A stretch of 64,000 nt of DNA from Streptomyces sp. WZ-12. Lineage in GTDB: Bacteria; Actinomycetota; Actinomycetes; Streptomycetales; Streptomycetaceae. The translations under genes were made by a program, and so were the position numbers. The stretch spans positions 4,995,001 to 5,059,000 of the forward strand of contig NZ_CP118574.1 of the NCBI RefSeq assembly GCF_028898845.1, given 5' to 3'. Of the stretch, positions 44,460-53,717 are shown in pieces. A model generated the notes under the pieces. The model worked only from the letters and a program-made list of their open reading frames with translations. It searched no databases and was not told where the DNA came from. Every line of letters starts with the position of its first letter. Within the stretch, counting starts at the first letter, position 1.

Positions 44460-46108
44460 GGTCCGTGGCAAGTGTCCACAGCCTGTGGACGGTGGCGGCC
44501 GGGACGCCGGGCAGGATCCCGGCCCCGAAGATCGAGTACGTCCAACTATCGCCGACGCTCATCGTCCTCGGCGCCGCGGTGCTCGGCATCGTGGTCGAGG
44601 CGTTCTGGCCGCGCCGCAGCCGGTACTACGCCCAGGTGCTGCTGTCGGTGGTGGCGCTGGCCGCCGCGTTCGCCGCGGTGATCGGCCTGGCGGCGGGCGG
44701 ATTCGGCTCGTCCAAGGCGCATCTGGCGGCGATGGGCGCGATCGCGGTGGACGGCCCGGCGCTGTTCCTCCAGGGCACCATCCTGCTGGTGTCGCTGATC
44801 GCGGTCTTCACCTTCGCCGAGCGCCGGTTGGACCCGGCGGCCGACGGGAAGCCGGTGGACTCCTTCGCCGCGCAGGCCGCGGCCGTCCCCGGCGGCGAGG
44901 CCGAACGGGCCGCGGTCAAGGCCGGGTTCACCACCACCGAGGTCTTCCCGGTGCTGCTCTTCGCGGTCGGCGGCATGCTGGTCTTCCCGGCCGCCAACGA
45001 CCTGCTGACCCTCTTCATCGCCCTGGAGGTCTTCTCCCTCCCGCTCTACATCCTGTGCGCGCTGGCCCGCCGCCAGCGGCTGCTCTCGCAGGAGTCCGCG
45101 GTGAAGTACTTCCTGCTCGGCGCCTTCTCCTCGGCGTTCCTGCTGTTCGGCGTCGCCCTGCTCTACGGCTACGCCGGCACCGTCAGCTACGCCGGGATCG
45201 CCGAGGTGATCTCGGGCGGCGCCCAGCGGGTCGATCCGGCGCTGGCCGGCACGATGGGCAATGACGCGCTGCTGCTGATCGGCGGGGCACTGGTGCTGAT
45301 GGGGCTGCTGTTCAAGGTCGGTGCGGTGCCCTTCCACATGTGGACGCCGGACGTCTACCAGGGCGCCCCGACGCCGGTGACGGGCTTCATGGCGGCCGCC
45401 ACCAAGGTCGCCGCGTTCGGCGCGCTGCTGCGGCTGCTCTATGTCGTACTGCCGGGGATGCGCTGGGACTGGCGGCCGGTGATGTGGGGCGTGGCGATCC
45501 TGACGATGCTGGGCGGCGCGATCCTGGCCATCACCCAGACCGACATCAAGCGGCTGCTGGCCTACTCCTCCATCGCGCACGCCGGGTTCATCCTGGCCGG
45601 TGTCATCGCCGCCAGCGAGGACGGCATCTCCTCGGTGCTCTTCTACCTGGCGGCCTACTCCTTCGTCACGCTCGGCGCGTTCGCCGTGGTGACGCTGGTG
45701 CGGGACGCCGGCGGCGAAGCCACCCACCTGTCCAAGTGGGCCGGGCTCGGGCGGCGTTCGCCTCTGGTGGCCGCGGTCTTCGCGGTCTTCCTGCTGGCCT
45801 TCGCGGGCATCCCGCTGACGTCCGGGTTCGCCGGGAAGTTCGCGGTGTTCAAGGCGGCGGCGGAGAGCGGCGCGGGCTGGCTGGTGGTGATCGGTGTGAT
45901 CTCCTCGGCGATCGCGGCGTTCTTCTACATCCGGGTGATCGTGCTGATGTTCTTCAGCGAGCCCAAGGCCGACGGCCCCACGGTCGCGGTGCCCAGCGTC
46001 CTGACGTCCGGCGCCATCGCGGTCGGCGTCGCGGCCACACTGGTGCTGGGCGTGGCACCGCAGTACTTCCTCGATCTGGCCGGGCACGCGGGGCTCTTCA
46101 TCCGCTGA
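44456..46108 (+). CDS. nuoN: NADH-quinone oxidoreductase subunit N
   Basis: This 550-residue antiporter-like subunit ends the operon. It has FIALEVFSLPLYILCALARR (conserved Glu), LLFKVGAVPFHMWTPDVYQGAPTPVTGFMAAATKVAAFGALLRLL and TQTDIKRLLAYSSIAHAGFILAG as hallmarks. The N-terminal 25 residues (MRSVASVHSLWTVAAGTPGR) look like an uncleaved extension and may mean a later start, at codons near IPAPKIEYVQLSP, is used. The GTG overlaps the nuoM stop. Confidence 0.95.
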   Translation: MRSVASVHSLWTVAAGTPGRIPAPKIEYVQLSPTLIVLGAAVLGIVVEAFWPRRSRYYAQVLLSVVALAAAFAAVIGLAAGGFGSSKAHLAAMGAIAVDGPALFLQGTILLVSLIAVFTFAERRLDPAADGKPVDSFAAQAAAVPGGEAERAAVKAGFTTTEVFPVLLFAVGGMLVFPAANDLLTLFIALEVFSLPLYILCALARRQRLLSQESAVKYFLLGAFSSAFLLFGVALLYGYAGTVSYAGIAEVISGGAQRVDPALAGTMGNDALLLIGGALVLMGLLFKVGAVPFHMWTPDVYQGAPTPVTGFMAAATKVAAFGALLRLLYVVLPGMRWDWRPVMWGVAILTMLGGAILAITQTDIKRLLAYSSIAHAGFILAGVIAASEDGISSVLFYLAAYSFVTLGAFAVVTLVRDAGGEATHLSKWAGLGRRSPLVAAVFAVFLLAFAGIPLTSGFAGKFAVFKAAAESGAGWLVVIGVISSAIAAFFYIRVIVLMFFSEPKADGPTVAVPSVLTSGAIAVGVAATLVLGVAPQYFLDLAGHAGLFIR

Positions 46109-46127
46109 CCCGCCGACGCACCACGCG

Positions 46128-46173
46128 CGGCCGCCGTCCGGTGCCCCAAGGGGGCGCCGGACGGCGGCCGTTT
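46128..46173 (+). terminator. Terminator of the nuo operon
   Basis: A stem of 20-21 bp (46128-46147 with 46151-46170, one G-U pair) with a three-base loop is followed by TTTG. It lies 20 bases after nuoN and also sits at the end of the convergent lipoprotein gene. Confidence 0.9.
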
Positions 46174-46198
46174 GCGCGCCGGTCGGTCGGCCGCGCGG

Positions 46199-46687
46199 TC
46201 AACTCTTGGGCATCTCCGGCAGCTTCGGCATCTCCGGCACCTTCACGCTGCCGTCGTCGGCCTTGGTGTAGTGCTCGGTCGGGCCGCCCTTCCACTTCAC
46301 GGTCAGGGTCTTGCCGTCCGCGCCCGGTTCGAGGACGCCCATGGTGTGGCTGGTGGAGCCGTCGGTGCACTTGAGGACGGCCATGGTCGCGCCGCCCATC
46401 TTCTCCACCTTGCCCATGCAGGCGGACTGGTGCCCCTTGCTGAACGCGGCGGTGCCCTTGGCGACCACCAGGACCAGCGGACTGGCGGAGGAGCCGCTCT
46501 TCCAGGCGCCCTCGATGGCGCCCGGCTGCGCGGCCTTGCCGTCGCCACCGGTCGGGGCCGAGGGGGTGGACTTGGGTGAGGTGCTGGGGGTGCCCGCGTC
46601 CTTGCCGCGCTCGCCGCTGCTTCCGCAACCGCTGAGCAGGAGCGCGGCGATGGCGGCCACCCCGGCGAACTGCGCTGCCTTGCGCAC
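46199..46687 (-). CDS. Secreted lipoprotein of unknown function
   Basis: This 162-residue protein has a lipobox LLLSGC (Cys20) after a short basic-hydrophobic signal, so it is expected to be lipid-anchored outside the membrane. A Ser/Pro/Gly linker (about 22-55) precedes a domain of about 90 residues with two Cys (SACMGK and LKCTDG), starting EGAWKSGSS and ending in the repeat PEMPKLPEMPKS. I do not recognise the fold. The GTG at 46687 has GGAGGAG seven bases upstream. It is convergent with nuoN. Confidence 0.8.
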   Translation of the reverse strand: MRKAAQFAGVAAIAALLLSGCGSSGERGKDAGTPSTSPKSTPSAPTGGDGKAAQPGAIEGAWKSGSSASPLVLVVAKGTAAFSKGHQSACMGKVEKMGGATMAVLKCTDGSTSHTMGVLEPGADGKTLTVKWKGGPTEHYTKADDGSVKVPEMPKLPEMPKS

Positions 46688-46875
46688 GTACGTCTCCTCC
46701 GTCGTCGTGGGACAGGGAGACGTGAGGCTAGCAGCGGAACGGGGCGCGTGGTGCGGCCAGTTGACCGTCGCGCCCCTTTCCTCCCGTATGGCGCGCTCGA
46801 TGGCCCGCCGTGCGCTCCGCCCGGCCGCCTCCGCCGCCGGCTCCGCGGGGACGGGCGGAGGCGCCGGGCGGTGGG

Positions 46876-48093
46876 TCACGCCGGGAGTTGGGCGGCCGGC
46901 AGCACCCGGCCGGTGACCTCGCCGAGCCCGATCCGGCCCCCGTCCGGGCCGGGCGCCCAGGCGGTGAGGGTGACCTCGTCGCCGTCCTGGAGGTAGGGGC
47001 CGTTGCCCTTGGTGAGCTCCAACAGGCAGCCGAGCTGGTCGGGTTCGGGCCCGGAGACGGTGCCGGAGGCGTAGAGGTCGCCGGTGCGCAGCGACGCCCC
47101 GTTGACCGTCATGTGGGCCAACTGTTGGGCGGCCGTCCAGTACATCGACGCGAACGGCGGGCGGGAGATCACCTCGCCGTTGAGCCGCACCTCGATGCGC
47201 AGGTCCAGGCCGCCCGGCTCGGCGTCGGCGTCGTCCAGGTACGGCAGCGGCGCCACGTCCCGGGTCGGCGGCGCCGTCCGGGCCGCGTCGAAGGCGTCCA
47301 GCGGCGTGATCCAGGCGGAGACCGAGGTCGCGAAGGACTTGCCGAGGAACGGGCCGAGCGGCACGTACTCCCATGCCTGGAGGTCGCGGGCGGACCAGTC
47401 GTTGACCAGGCAGACGCCGAAGACGTGGTCCCGGAAGTCGGCCAGGCCCACCGGCGCGTGCAGCGCGGAGGGCGTGCCGACGACGAAGCCGACCTCGGCC
47501 TCGATGTCCAGGCGGGTGGACGGGCCGAAGACCGGCGCCGGGTCCTGCGGGCCCTTGCGCTGGCCGTGCGGCCGCACCACCGGGGTGCCGGTCACCACGA
47601 CGGTGCCGGCCCGGCCGTGGTAACCGATCGGCAGGTGCTTCCAGTTGGGCGGCAGGGCGGCGCCGTCGGGGCGGAAGATCCGGCCGACGTTGGTGGCGTG
47701 GTGCTCGCTGGAGTAGAAGTCGACGTAGTCGGCGACCTCGAAGGGCAGGTGCAGGGTGACGCCGTCCAACGGGCGCAGCAGCGGGGCCACCGCGGTGCGG
47801 TGCGCGGGGTCGGTCAGGGCGGTGCGGACGGCCGCGCGGACCTCCTGCCAGGCGGGGCGGCCCGCGGCCAGCAAGGGGTTGAGGGTGGCGGCGCCGAGCA
47901 GCGCGGCGTGCGGCGCGGGCACCAGGCCCGGCACGGCGTCCGGGAGGGACGCCAGGTCGAGGACGTGGCGGCCGTAGCGGACGCCGAGCCGGCGCAGGCC
48001 GGGGGCGTCGGCGGTGCTGAAGACGCCGTAGGGAAGGGTGTGCGGGCCGAAGGGGTCGCCTTCCGCCAGGTCGAACGGGTTCTGCTCGGGCAT
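46876..48093 (-). CDS. fahA: Fumarylacetoacetase
   Basis: This 405-residue hydrolase cleaves fumarylacetoacetate to fumarate and acetoacetate, the last step of tyrosine catabolism. The metal and catalytic residues are visible: Asp in ADYVDFYSSEHHATNVG with the His of SEHHATN, the Glu pair in LDIEAEVGFVVG, and Asp in LVNDWSARDLQAWEYVPLGPFLGKSF. Length matches full-size FAH rather than the shorter FAH-domain proteins. The ATG at 48093 follows GAGGAG. Other tyrosine genes are not in the window. Confidence 0.94.
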   Translation of the reverse strand: MPEQNPFDLAEGDPFGPHTLPYGVFSTADAPGLRRLGVRYGRHVLDLASLPDAVPGLVPAPHAALLGAATLNPLLAAGRPAWQEVRAAVRTALTDPAHRTAVAPLLRPLDGVTLHLPFEVADYVDFYSSEHHATNVGRIFRPDGAALPPNWKHLPIGYHGRAGTVVVTGTPVVRPHGQRKGPQDPAPVFGPSTRLDIEAEVGFVVGTPSALHAPVGLADFRDHVFGVCLVNDWSARDLQAWEYVPLGPFLGKSFATSVSAWITPLDAFDAARTAPPTRDVAPLPYLDDADAEPGGLDLRIEVRLNGEVISRPPFASMYWTAAQQLAHMTVNGASLRTGDLYASGTVSGPEPDQLGCLLELTKGNGPYLQDGDEVTLTAWAPGPDGGRIGLGEVTGRVLPAAQLPA

Positions 48094-48947
48094 GGGGACT
48101 GCTCCTCGCGTTCGTCGTCGCCGGTGGGCGGCCGGTGGGGCGCCCCCGCCCGAACTGCGGTGTGCGCGGGGGCGGGCGCTCCGGGGTGCCGGTGGGTCCG
48201 TCGATCAGGGTACGACCGGTGGCGATCAACGGGGCGGCCCTCGGCGGGGAACGTGCGGTCGGTGACCGGGAAATGGCGGGCGGGGCGGTCGCCCGCGGTG
48301 CGTCGGGCCGCGGATGCCATGAATTGCCGCTCATTGCCGGTAATTGCTGTGAGTTGCCGTGGATTGCCGCGGATTGCCGGAGGTGCTCAGGGGCGCCGGG
48401 GAGCGCGGGAGCCGCGGGGGATGGCTCGGGAGGGTAGGGGAGTTCCGGAGTGGTGGGGGAAGTGCCGTGCCGTGCTTCGCCGTTCGGGCCGATGGGGGTG
48501 CCGGCCCGGTGGGCGCACCGGTCTTGGGGGCGTCTTGGCCCGAGGGTGCGCCGGGCGGTTGCGACGTTCACGACTCTCCCACGGCTCCTCCACGGCTCCG
48601 CGGAGCGGGACGGGGGCGCCCGCCCGCCGTCCGCTACCGATGGAGAGTGAACGGCGCGGGCCCGACGAGGGTCGGCCGGACTTCTGCCGGGTGCCCGTTC
48701 CGCCGGTCACCACTGGGATGCCAGGGGCTCTTGAGGCATCTGCTGCCCCTGTCGTCCCACCGTCCCCACGGAAGGCCGGGCCGGAAATCGATCAAGAACA
48801 GACCCGCGGGACGGCTTCTGTGCTGGCCGAGTGGTTCGGGGGGCGGGCGCTCGCGGTGATCCAACCGTGACCGGATACGCTGGCCAATGGTGAAGACAGC
48901 GACAGATCGACATTCCGTTTGATCGTCAGCAGACAGGAGTACCCCTC
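48094..48947. other. Long intergenic region, no gene seen
   Basis: These 850 bases between fumarylacetoacetase and the polyprenyl synthase have no convincing gene. A stretch at about 48315-48385 contains seven or eight degenerate ATTGCCG(G/C) repeats with variable spacing. The promoter of the polyprenyl synthase must lie on the right; TACGCT at 48876-48881 is a -10 candidate. Confidence 0.5.
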
Positions 48948-49961
48948 GTGACCGTCGTCGGGCCCATTGGGCTGAGCGTGCGGGACAAGGCTCTCGAAGC
49001 CGATGTCCAGGCCGGGTTGGCGGCTGTCGAGGAGGGCCTACTGGAGGCCACCAAGAGCGATGTGCCGTTCATCACCGAGGCCGCGCAGCATCTGGTGCGC
49101 GCCGGCGGCAAGCGGTTCCGTCCGCTGCTGGTGATGCTGGCCGCCCAGTTCGGCGACCCCTTCAGCCCCGGCGTGGTCCCCTCGGCCGTCGTCGTGGAGC
49201 TGACGCACCTGGCGACGCTCTACCACGACGACGTGATGGACGAGGCCGAGGTGCGCCGCGGCGTCGCCAGCGCCAACGCCCGCTGGGGCAACTCCGTCGC
49301 GGTCCTCACCGGCGACTTCCTCTTCGCCCGCGCCTCGCACATCCTCGCCGACCTCGGTCCCGACGCGGTCCGGATCCAGGCCGAGGCGTTCGAGCGCCTG
49401 GTGACCGGCCAGATCCTGGAGACCGCGGGCCCGCGCGACGGCCGCGACCCGGTCGAGCACTACCTGGACGTGCTCGCCGGCAAGACCGGCTCGCTGGTCG
49501 CCGTCGCCTGCCGCTTCGGCGCGATGATGTCCGGCGCCGACGAGACGATCGTCAACACCCTCACCCAGTACGGCGAGCGGCTGGGCACGGCCTTCCAGCT
49601 CGCCGACGACGTGCTGGACATCGCCAGCGACTCGCACGAGTCCGGCAAGACGCCCGGCACCGACCTGCGCGAGGGCATCGCGACGCTGCCGGTGCTGCGG
49701 CTGCGGGCGCTCGCCGAGTCCGACGCCGGCACCGCCGAGGACCGGGCGCTGTGCGAGCTGTTGGCCGGCGACCTCACCGACGACGCGCGGCACGCCGAGG
49801 CGCTGGCCGGGCTGCGCGCCCACCCGGCGCTGGAGCAGGCGCGGCGGGACACCGTGCGCTACGCCGAGGAGGCCCGCGCGTCGCTGGCGCCGCTGCCGGA
49901 GTGCTTGGCGAAGACGGCCCTGGAGGGGCTGTGCGACACGGTGGTGCACCGGGCGGGCTGA
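48948..49961 (+). CDS. Trans-polyprenyl diphosphate synthase (probable menaquinone side-chain synthase)
   Basis: This 337-residue trans-prenyltransferase extends allylic diphosphates with isopentenyl diphosphate. The first Asp-rich motif DDVMDEAEVRRG is at 94-105 and the second, DDVLDIA, at 220-226; GGKRFRPLLV (53-62) binds substrate. The residues before the first Asp motif (LATLYHD) are small/aliphatic at the chain-length position, fitting a long-chain product. With mqnP and nuo in the window, a nonaprenyl-type chain for menaquinone is most likely. The GTG at 48948 has AGGAG nine bases upstream. Confidence 0.92.
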   Translation: MTVVGPIGLSVRDKALEADVQAGLAAVEEGLLEATKSDVPFITEAAQHLVRAGGKRFRPLLVMLAAQFGDPFSPGVVPSAVVVELTHLATLYHDDVMDEAEVRRGVASANARWGNSVAVLTGDFLFARASHILADLGPDAVRIQAEAFERLVTGQILETAGPRDGRDPVEHYLDVLAGKTGSLVAVACRFGAMMSGADETIVNTLTQYGERLGTAFQLADDVLDIASDSHESGKTPGTDLREGIATLPVLRLRALAESDAGTAEDRALCELLAGDLTDDARHAEALAGLRAHPALEQARRDTVRYAEEARASLAPLPECLAKTALEGLCDTVVHRAG

Positions 49962-50291
49962 GCCGCCGGCACCGAACGTCGGGGCCGGGCCCGGACGTTC
50001 CGTCTTTCCCTGCCTTCCCTGACGTCCCCTAGGGCTTCCCCTACGGCATCCCCGCCGGGGTGCTGCGCCCGCGGTCGTACGTGTGCCGCCGGGCGGTGCT
50101 CCGGTGTCATCCCACAGCAGTACGCGGAGTTGGCCCTGCGGGTTGACGCTGTCGTGCGCGAGATTTGGTGGGATGGAAACACCACGAAGCGGCGGAGCGG
50201 GCCATCATGGTCCGGCGGACTGGGGCACACCAGCGCCTGCTGGGGGAGCGTGCGCGACACCACACCGCCGCACACGACGGAGGTAGGCCAG
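49962..50291. other. Intergenic region with a terminator; otherwise nothing seen
   Basis: The left part holds the hairpin at 49974. The right part should contain the promoter of the LolA-like gene; a GGAAAC motif at about 50176 is noted, but a full promoter cannot be drawn. Confidence 0.5.
49974..50010 (+). terminator. Terminator of the polyprenyl synthase gene
   Basis: GAACGTC (49974-49980) pairs with GACGTTC (49994-50000), with further GC pairing inside, followed by CGTCTTTCCC. Confidence 0.65.
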
Positions 50292-51539
50292 ATGGTAGGG
50301 AACGAACCGACTGAGGTCGCCGGGGAATGGGACGGCGGGCGCTCCGCGAAGCGCCGTAAGGCGGTGCGGTACGCCGTGCCGGTCGCGGTGGCGGGGGTGA
50401 CGGCCGCGACGATCGGGCTGGTCCCGGCGTTCGCCGGATCCGGTTCCCCGGATCTGCCGAAGATCTCCGCCCAGGACCTGATAGCGAAGATCGCCAAGTC
50501 CGACGTCCAGCAGCTCTCCGGCACGGTCCAGGTCACCACCGACCTCGGCCTGCCCGCCCTGCCGGGCGGCGTGGGTGCCGGCGGCTTCGGCGGCGGCGTG
50601 AAGGGCGGCGGAGCGGGCGCTTCCGCCTCGCCGCAGAGCAAGTTGACCGAGCTGGCGTCCGGGACGCACACCCTGCGGGTCGCCGCCGACGGCCCCGAGA
50701 AGCAGCGGGTGTCGCTCGTGGGCCAGTCCGCCGACTACACCCTCATCCACAACGGCAAGGACGTCTGGGCGTACGACAGCGGCAGCAACACCGTCGTGCA
50801 CCACACCGCCCCCAAGGGCGCCCACCACGGCACCCCGCGCGACCTGCCCAAGGACGTGCAGAACGCCACCCCGCAGGAGCTCGCCAAGCAGGCGCTGAAG
50901 GCGGCCGGGGACACCACCTCGGTGACGGTCGGCGACACCGCCAAGGTCGCCGGGCGGGACGCGTACCAACTCGTCCTCACGCCCAAGCAGGCCGGCTCCA
51001 CGGTCGGTTCGATCCGGGTCGCGGTGGACGCCGCCAACGGCGTCCCGCTGAAGTTCACCCTCACCCCCAAGAGCGGCGGCCCGGCCGCGATCGACGTCGG
51101 CTACACCCGCGTCGACTTCGCCCGCCCGGCCGCGGACACCTTCGCCTTCACGCCGCCCAAGGGCGCCAAGGTGGAGAACGGCGAGGGGGCCGCGGGCAAG
51201 GCCGCCCGCCAGCACGGCAAGGACCTCGGCGACCTCAACGGCCTCAAGGACCACAAGGGTTCGCAGGACGTCGGCGGGTTCCATGTGCTCGGCGAGGGCT
51301 GGACGTCCATCGCCACCCTCAAGGCCCCCGGCGGGCCCGGCGGCAAGGACCAGCTCGCCAAGGGCGAGGCCGGCAAGCTGATGGACAGCCTGGGCTCCAA
51401 GGTGACCGGCTCGTTCGGCTCCGGCCACCTCTTCAGCACCCGACTGGTCAACGCCCTGCTCACCGACGACGGCACGGTCTATGTGGGCGCCGTCGACAAG
51501 CAGGCCCTGATAGCCGCGGCCGACGCCGCGAAGAAGTAA
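50292..51539 (+). CDS. LolA-like secreted/anchored protein
   Basis: This 415-residue protein has a cytoplasmic charged N-terminus, a signal-anchor or signal peptide (about 27-50, AVPVAVAGVTAATIGLVPAFAG), and an outer region with LolA/LppX-like features: KISAQDLIAKIAKSDVQQLSGTVQVTTDLG, HTLRVAADGPEKQRVSLVG, DYTLIHNGKDVWAYDSGSNTVVH. Such folds carry lipids in other bacteria; in Gram-positives the role is unclear. A Gly-rich loop (about 88-115) interrupts the first half. The ATG at 50292 follows GGAGG. It precedes an ABC exporter on the same strand, with a terminator between. Confidence 0.85.
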   Translation: MVGNEPTEVAGEWDGGRSAKRRKAVRYAVPVAVAGVTAATIGLVPAFAGSGSPDLPKISAQDLIAKIAKSDVQQLSGTVQVTTDLGLPALPGGVGAGGFGGGVKGGGAGASASPQSKLTELASGTHTLRVAADGPEKQRVSLVGQSADYTLIHNGKDVWAYDSGSNTVVHHTAPKGAHHGTPRDLPKDVQNATPQELAKQALKAAGDTTSVTVGDTAKVAGRDAYQLVLTPKQAGSTVGSIRVAVDAANGVPLKFTLTPKSGGPAAIDVGYTRVDFARPAADTFAFTPPKGAKVENGEGAAGKAARQHGKDLGDLNGLKDHKGSQDVGGFHVLGEGWTSIATLKAPGGPGGKDQLAKGEAGKLMDSLGSKVTGSFGSGHLFSTRLVNALLTDDGTVYVGAVDKQALIAAADAAKK

Positions 51540-51558
51540 CGGGCCAGGGGCGGCGGCT

Positions 51559-51599
51559 GGGCCGCGCCGCGTCCCCCGCCCGGGGGCACGGCGCGGCCC
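51559..51599 (+). terminator. Terminator after the LolA-like gene
   Basis: An 11-bp perfect outer stem (51559-51569 with 51589-51599) continues into a CCCCC/GGGGG inner stem. It begins 20 bases after the stop codon. Confidence 0.75.
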
Positions 51600-51702
51600 G
51601 TACGCGGTCCACACGGGCCGGTGAACGGTCCGCACGCCCTGTCGGGTGCTCCACAGGGGCGTGACCCCAAGGGGCCGTCATGCGCGAGGAGTTGGGGGGA
51701 CC

Positions 51703-52740
51703 ATGCCATCACCACCATCCGCGGACGAGGAGCACGCGGCGCCGCGGGACGCGGAGCGGGTGATCGAGACCCGCGGGCTGACCAAGACCTACCGCGGCGG
51801 CCGGCCCGCGGTGGACGGCCTGGACCTCGCCGTGCCGCGCGGCAGCGTCTTCGGGTTCCTCGGCCCCAACGGCTCCGGCAAGACCACCACCATCCGGATG
51901 CTGATGGGGCTGATCGAGCCGACCGCCGGCACCGCCCGGGTCCTCGGGCGGACGATGCCCGGCGCGGTCCGCCAGGTGCTGCCCAGGGTCGGCGCGCTCA
52001 TCGAGGGCCCGGCGCTCTACGGCTTCCTCAGCGGCCGGGACAACCTGCGCCGGTTCGACGCCGCCGACCCGGCGGCCGACCCCCGCACCCGGAGCGAGCG
52101 GGTCGGCCGGGCGCTGGAGCGGGTGGGCCTGGCCACCGCGGCCGGCAAGAAGGCGCGCGCCTACTCCCTCGGCATGAAGCAGCGCCTGGGGCTGGCCGCC
52201 GCCCTGCTCCAGCCGCGCGAACTGCTGGTGCTGGACGAGCCGACCAACGGCCTGGACCCGCAGGGCATGCGGGAGATCCGCACCCTGGTACGGGAGTTGG
52301 CGGCGGACGGCACCACGGTCTTCCTCTCCTCCCACCTCCTCGACGAGATCGAGCAGGTCTGCACCCATGCCGCGGTGATGGCCCGGGGCCGGCTGGTCGT
52401 CCAGGGCCCGGTCGCCGGCCTCACCTCCACCGTGCTCGGCCCGGCCGCCCGCGCCCGGCTGGTGGTGGCCACGCCCGATCCCGCCGAGGCGATCCGGGTG
52501 CTCGGGGAGCGCGGCCTGACCGGGCTGCGGGCCGACGGCGACCGCGTCATGGGCGAACTGCCCGCGGCCGTGCCCCGGGGCGCGGCGCCGGCGGCCGACT
52601 CCACGCCACCGGACCCGGCGGAGCTGAACGCCGCGCTGGTCCGCGCCGGGGTCCGGGTCCGGGCCTTCGGCACCGAACGAGCGTCCCTGGAGGACGTCTT
52701 CGTCCAGCTCACCGGGGAGGGGTTCGATGTCGCGGGATGA
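51703..52740 (+). CDS. ABC transporter ATP-binding protein
   Basis: This 345-residue ATPase has Walker A GPNGSGKTTT (about 60-69), the signature YSLGMKQRLGLAAALL, Walker B LLVLDEPTNGLDP and the H-loop SSHLLDEIEQ. After the nucleotide domain (to about 240) comes a C-terminal regulatory region common in drug or lipid exporter ATPases of the CcmA/DrrA type. The ATG at 51703 follows GGGGGGA; an upstream in-frame ATG at 51646 is less likely. It overlaps the permease gene by 14 bases. Confidence 0.93.
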   Translation: MPSPPSADEEHAAPRDAERVIETRGLTKTYRGGRPAVDGLDLAVPRGSVFGFLGPNGSGKTTTIRMLMGLIEPTAGTARVLGRTMPGAVRQVLPRVGALIEGPALYGFLSGRDNLRRFDAADPAADPRTRSERVGRALERVGLATAAGKKARAYSLGMKQRLGLAAALLQPRELLVLDEPTNGLDPQGMREIRTLVRELAADGTTVFLSSHLLDEIEQVCTHAAVMARGRLVVQGPVAGLTSTVLGPAARARLVVATPDPAEAIRVLGERGLTGLRADGDRVMGELPAAVPRGAAPAADSTPPDPAELNAALVRAGVRVRAFGTERASLEDVFVQLTGEGFDVAG

Positions 52741-53671
52741 GATGGCGGAGCGACCGGCGCGACGGGCCGGGGTGGTGGCGGCGATGGTGCCCCCGCCACC
52801 ACCCCCGCCCGCACCCTCGCCCTCGTCGGAGGCGCGCCGGGCCCACCGGGCGCGCTGGTCACCGGAGTTGCTGCGCAGCGAGCTCGCCACGACGTTCCGG
52901 CGCTGGCGCACCCTGGTCCTGCTGGCGGTGCTGGCCGCCGTCCCGGTCCTGGTCGGCATCGCCGTGCGGATCCAGACCCGGGGCTCCGGCGACGACCGCG
53001 GCCCGGCGTTCCTCGCCGGGATCGCCGGCAACGGCCTCTTCCTCGTCTTCACCGCCCTCGCGGTGACGCTGCCGGTGTTCCTGCCGATGGCGGTCGGGGT
53101 GATCGCGGGCGACGCGGTCGCCGGCGAGGCGCACACCGGGACGCTGCGCTACCTCCTCGTCGCCCCCGCCGGCCGCGGCCGCCTGCTGCTCGCCAAGTTC
53201 GCCACGATCATGGCGTTCTGCGTGCTGGGCACCCTCGTCGTGGCGCTCTCCGCGCTGATCACCGGCGCGCTGCTGTTCCCCCTGGGCAAGGTGACGCTGC
53301 TGTCGGGGACGTCCATATCCTTCGGCGAGGGGCTGCTGCGGGCGCTGGCCGTCGCGGGCGTCGTGGCGCTCTCGCTGCTCGGGGTGGCGGCCCTCGGCCT
53401 GTTCGTCTCCACCCTCACCGACAGCGGCGTCGCCGCCATGGCCACGACGGTCGGCCTGGTGCTCACCGCCCAGATCCTGGACGGCATACCGCAGCTCCAG
53501 GCCGTCCAGCCGTACCTCTTCCCGCACTACTGGCTGTCCTTCGCCGACCTGCTCCGCGACCCGGTCTACTGGGACGGGATCTGGCGGGACCTCGGCCTCC
53601 AGGCGCTCTACGCCGCGGTGTTCGGGTCGGCGGCCTGGGCGCGGTTCACCACCCGCGACATCACGACCTGA
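52727..53671 (+). CDS. ABC transporter permease (ABC-2 type)
   Basis: This 314-residue membrane protein has an unusual cytoplasmic N-terminus with a run of seven prolines (about 22-28), then about six helices. EAHTGTLRYLLVAPAGRGRLLLAKF is the ABC-2 loop that contacts the ATPase, and PQLQAVQPYLFPHYWLSFADLL follows the fifth helix. With the preceding ATPase it forms a two-component exporter of unknown substrate. Translational coupling is implied by the 14-base overlap. Confidence 0.9.
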   Translation: MSRDEMAERPARRAGVVAAMVPPPPPPPAPSPSSEARRAHRARWSPELLRSELATTFRRWRTLVLLAVLAAVPVLVGIAVRIQTRGSGDDRGPAFLAGIAGNGLFLVFTALAVTLPVFLPMAVGVIAGDAVAGEAHTGTLRYLLVAPAGRGRLLLAKFATIMAFCVLGTLVVALSALITGALLFPLGKVTLLSGTSISFGEGLLRALAVAGVVALSLLGVAALGLFVSTLTDSGVAAMATTVGLVLTAQILDGIPQLQAVQPYLFPHYWLSFADLLRDPVYWDGIWRDLGLQALYAAVFGSAAWARFTTRDITT

Positions 53672-53717
53672 CGGCTTGACCCGGCCCGCCGCCCGCCGCC
53701 CGCCCGCGCCCGGCGGC

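Noticed and set aside
40803..44471. A 1222-codon open frame antisense to nuoL and nuoM
   Set aside because: It is a by-product of high third-position GC; its translation is Arg/Gly/Asp-rich, it crosses well-defined sense genes, and has no ribosome site or domain.
46810..48870. A 686-codon plus-strand frame over the fumarylacetoacetase gene
   Set aside because: Antisense to an intact conserved enzyme and of low-complexity composition.
51646..51702. Upstream start for the ABC ATPase
   Set aside because: The ATG at 51703 has a GGGGGGA site directly before it, while the upstream ATG lacks one and adds unrelated residues.
52790..52815. Possible frameshift in the ABC permease at its proline run
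   Set aside because: The frame is open on both sides, the start overlaps the ATPase normally, and proline runs of this kind occur in Streptomyces N-termini.
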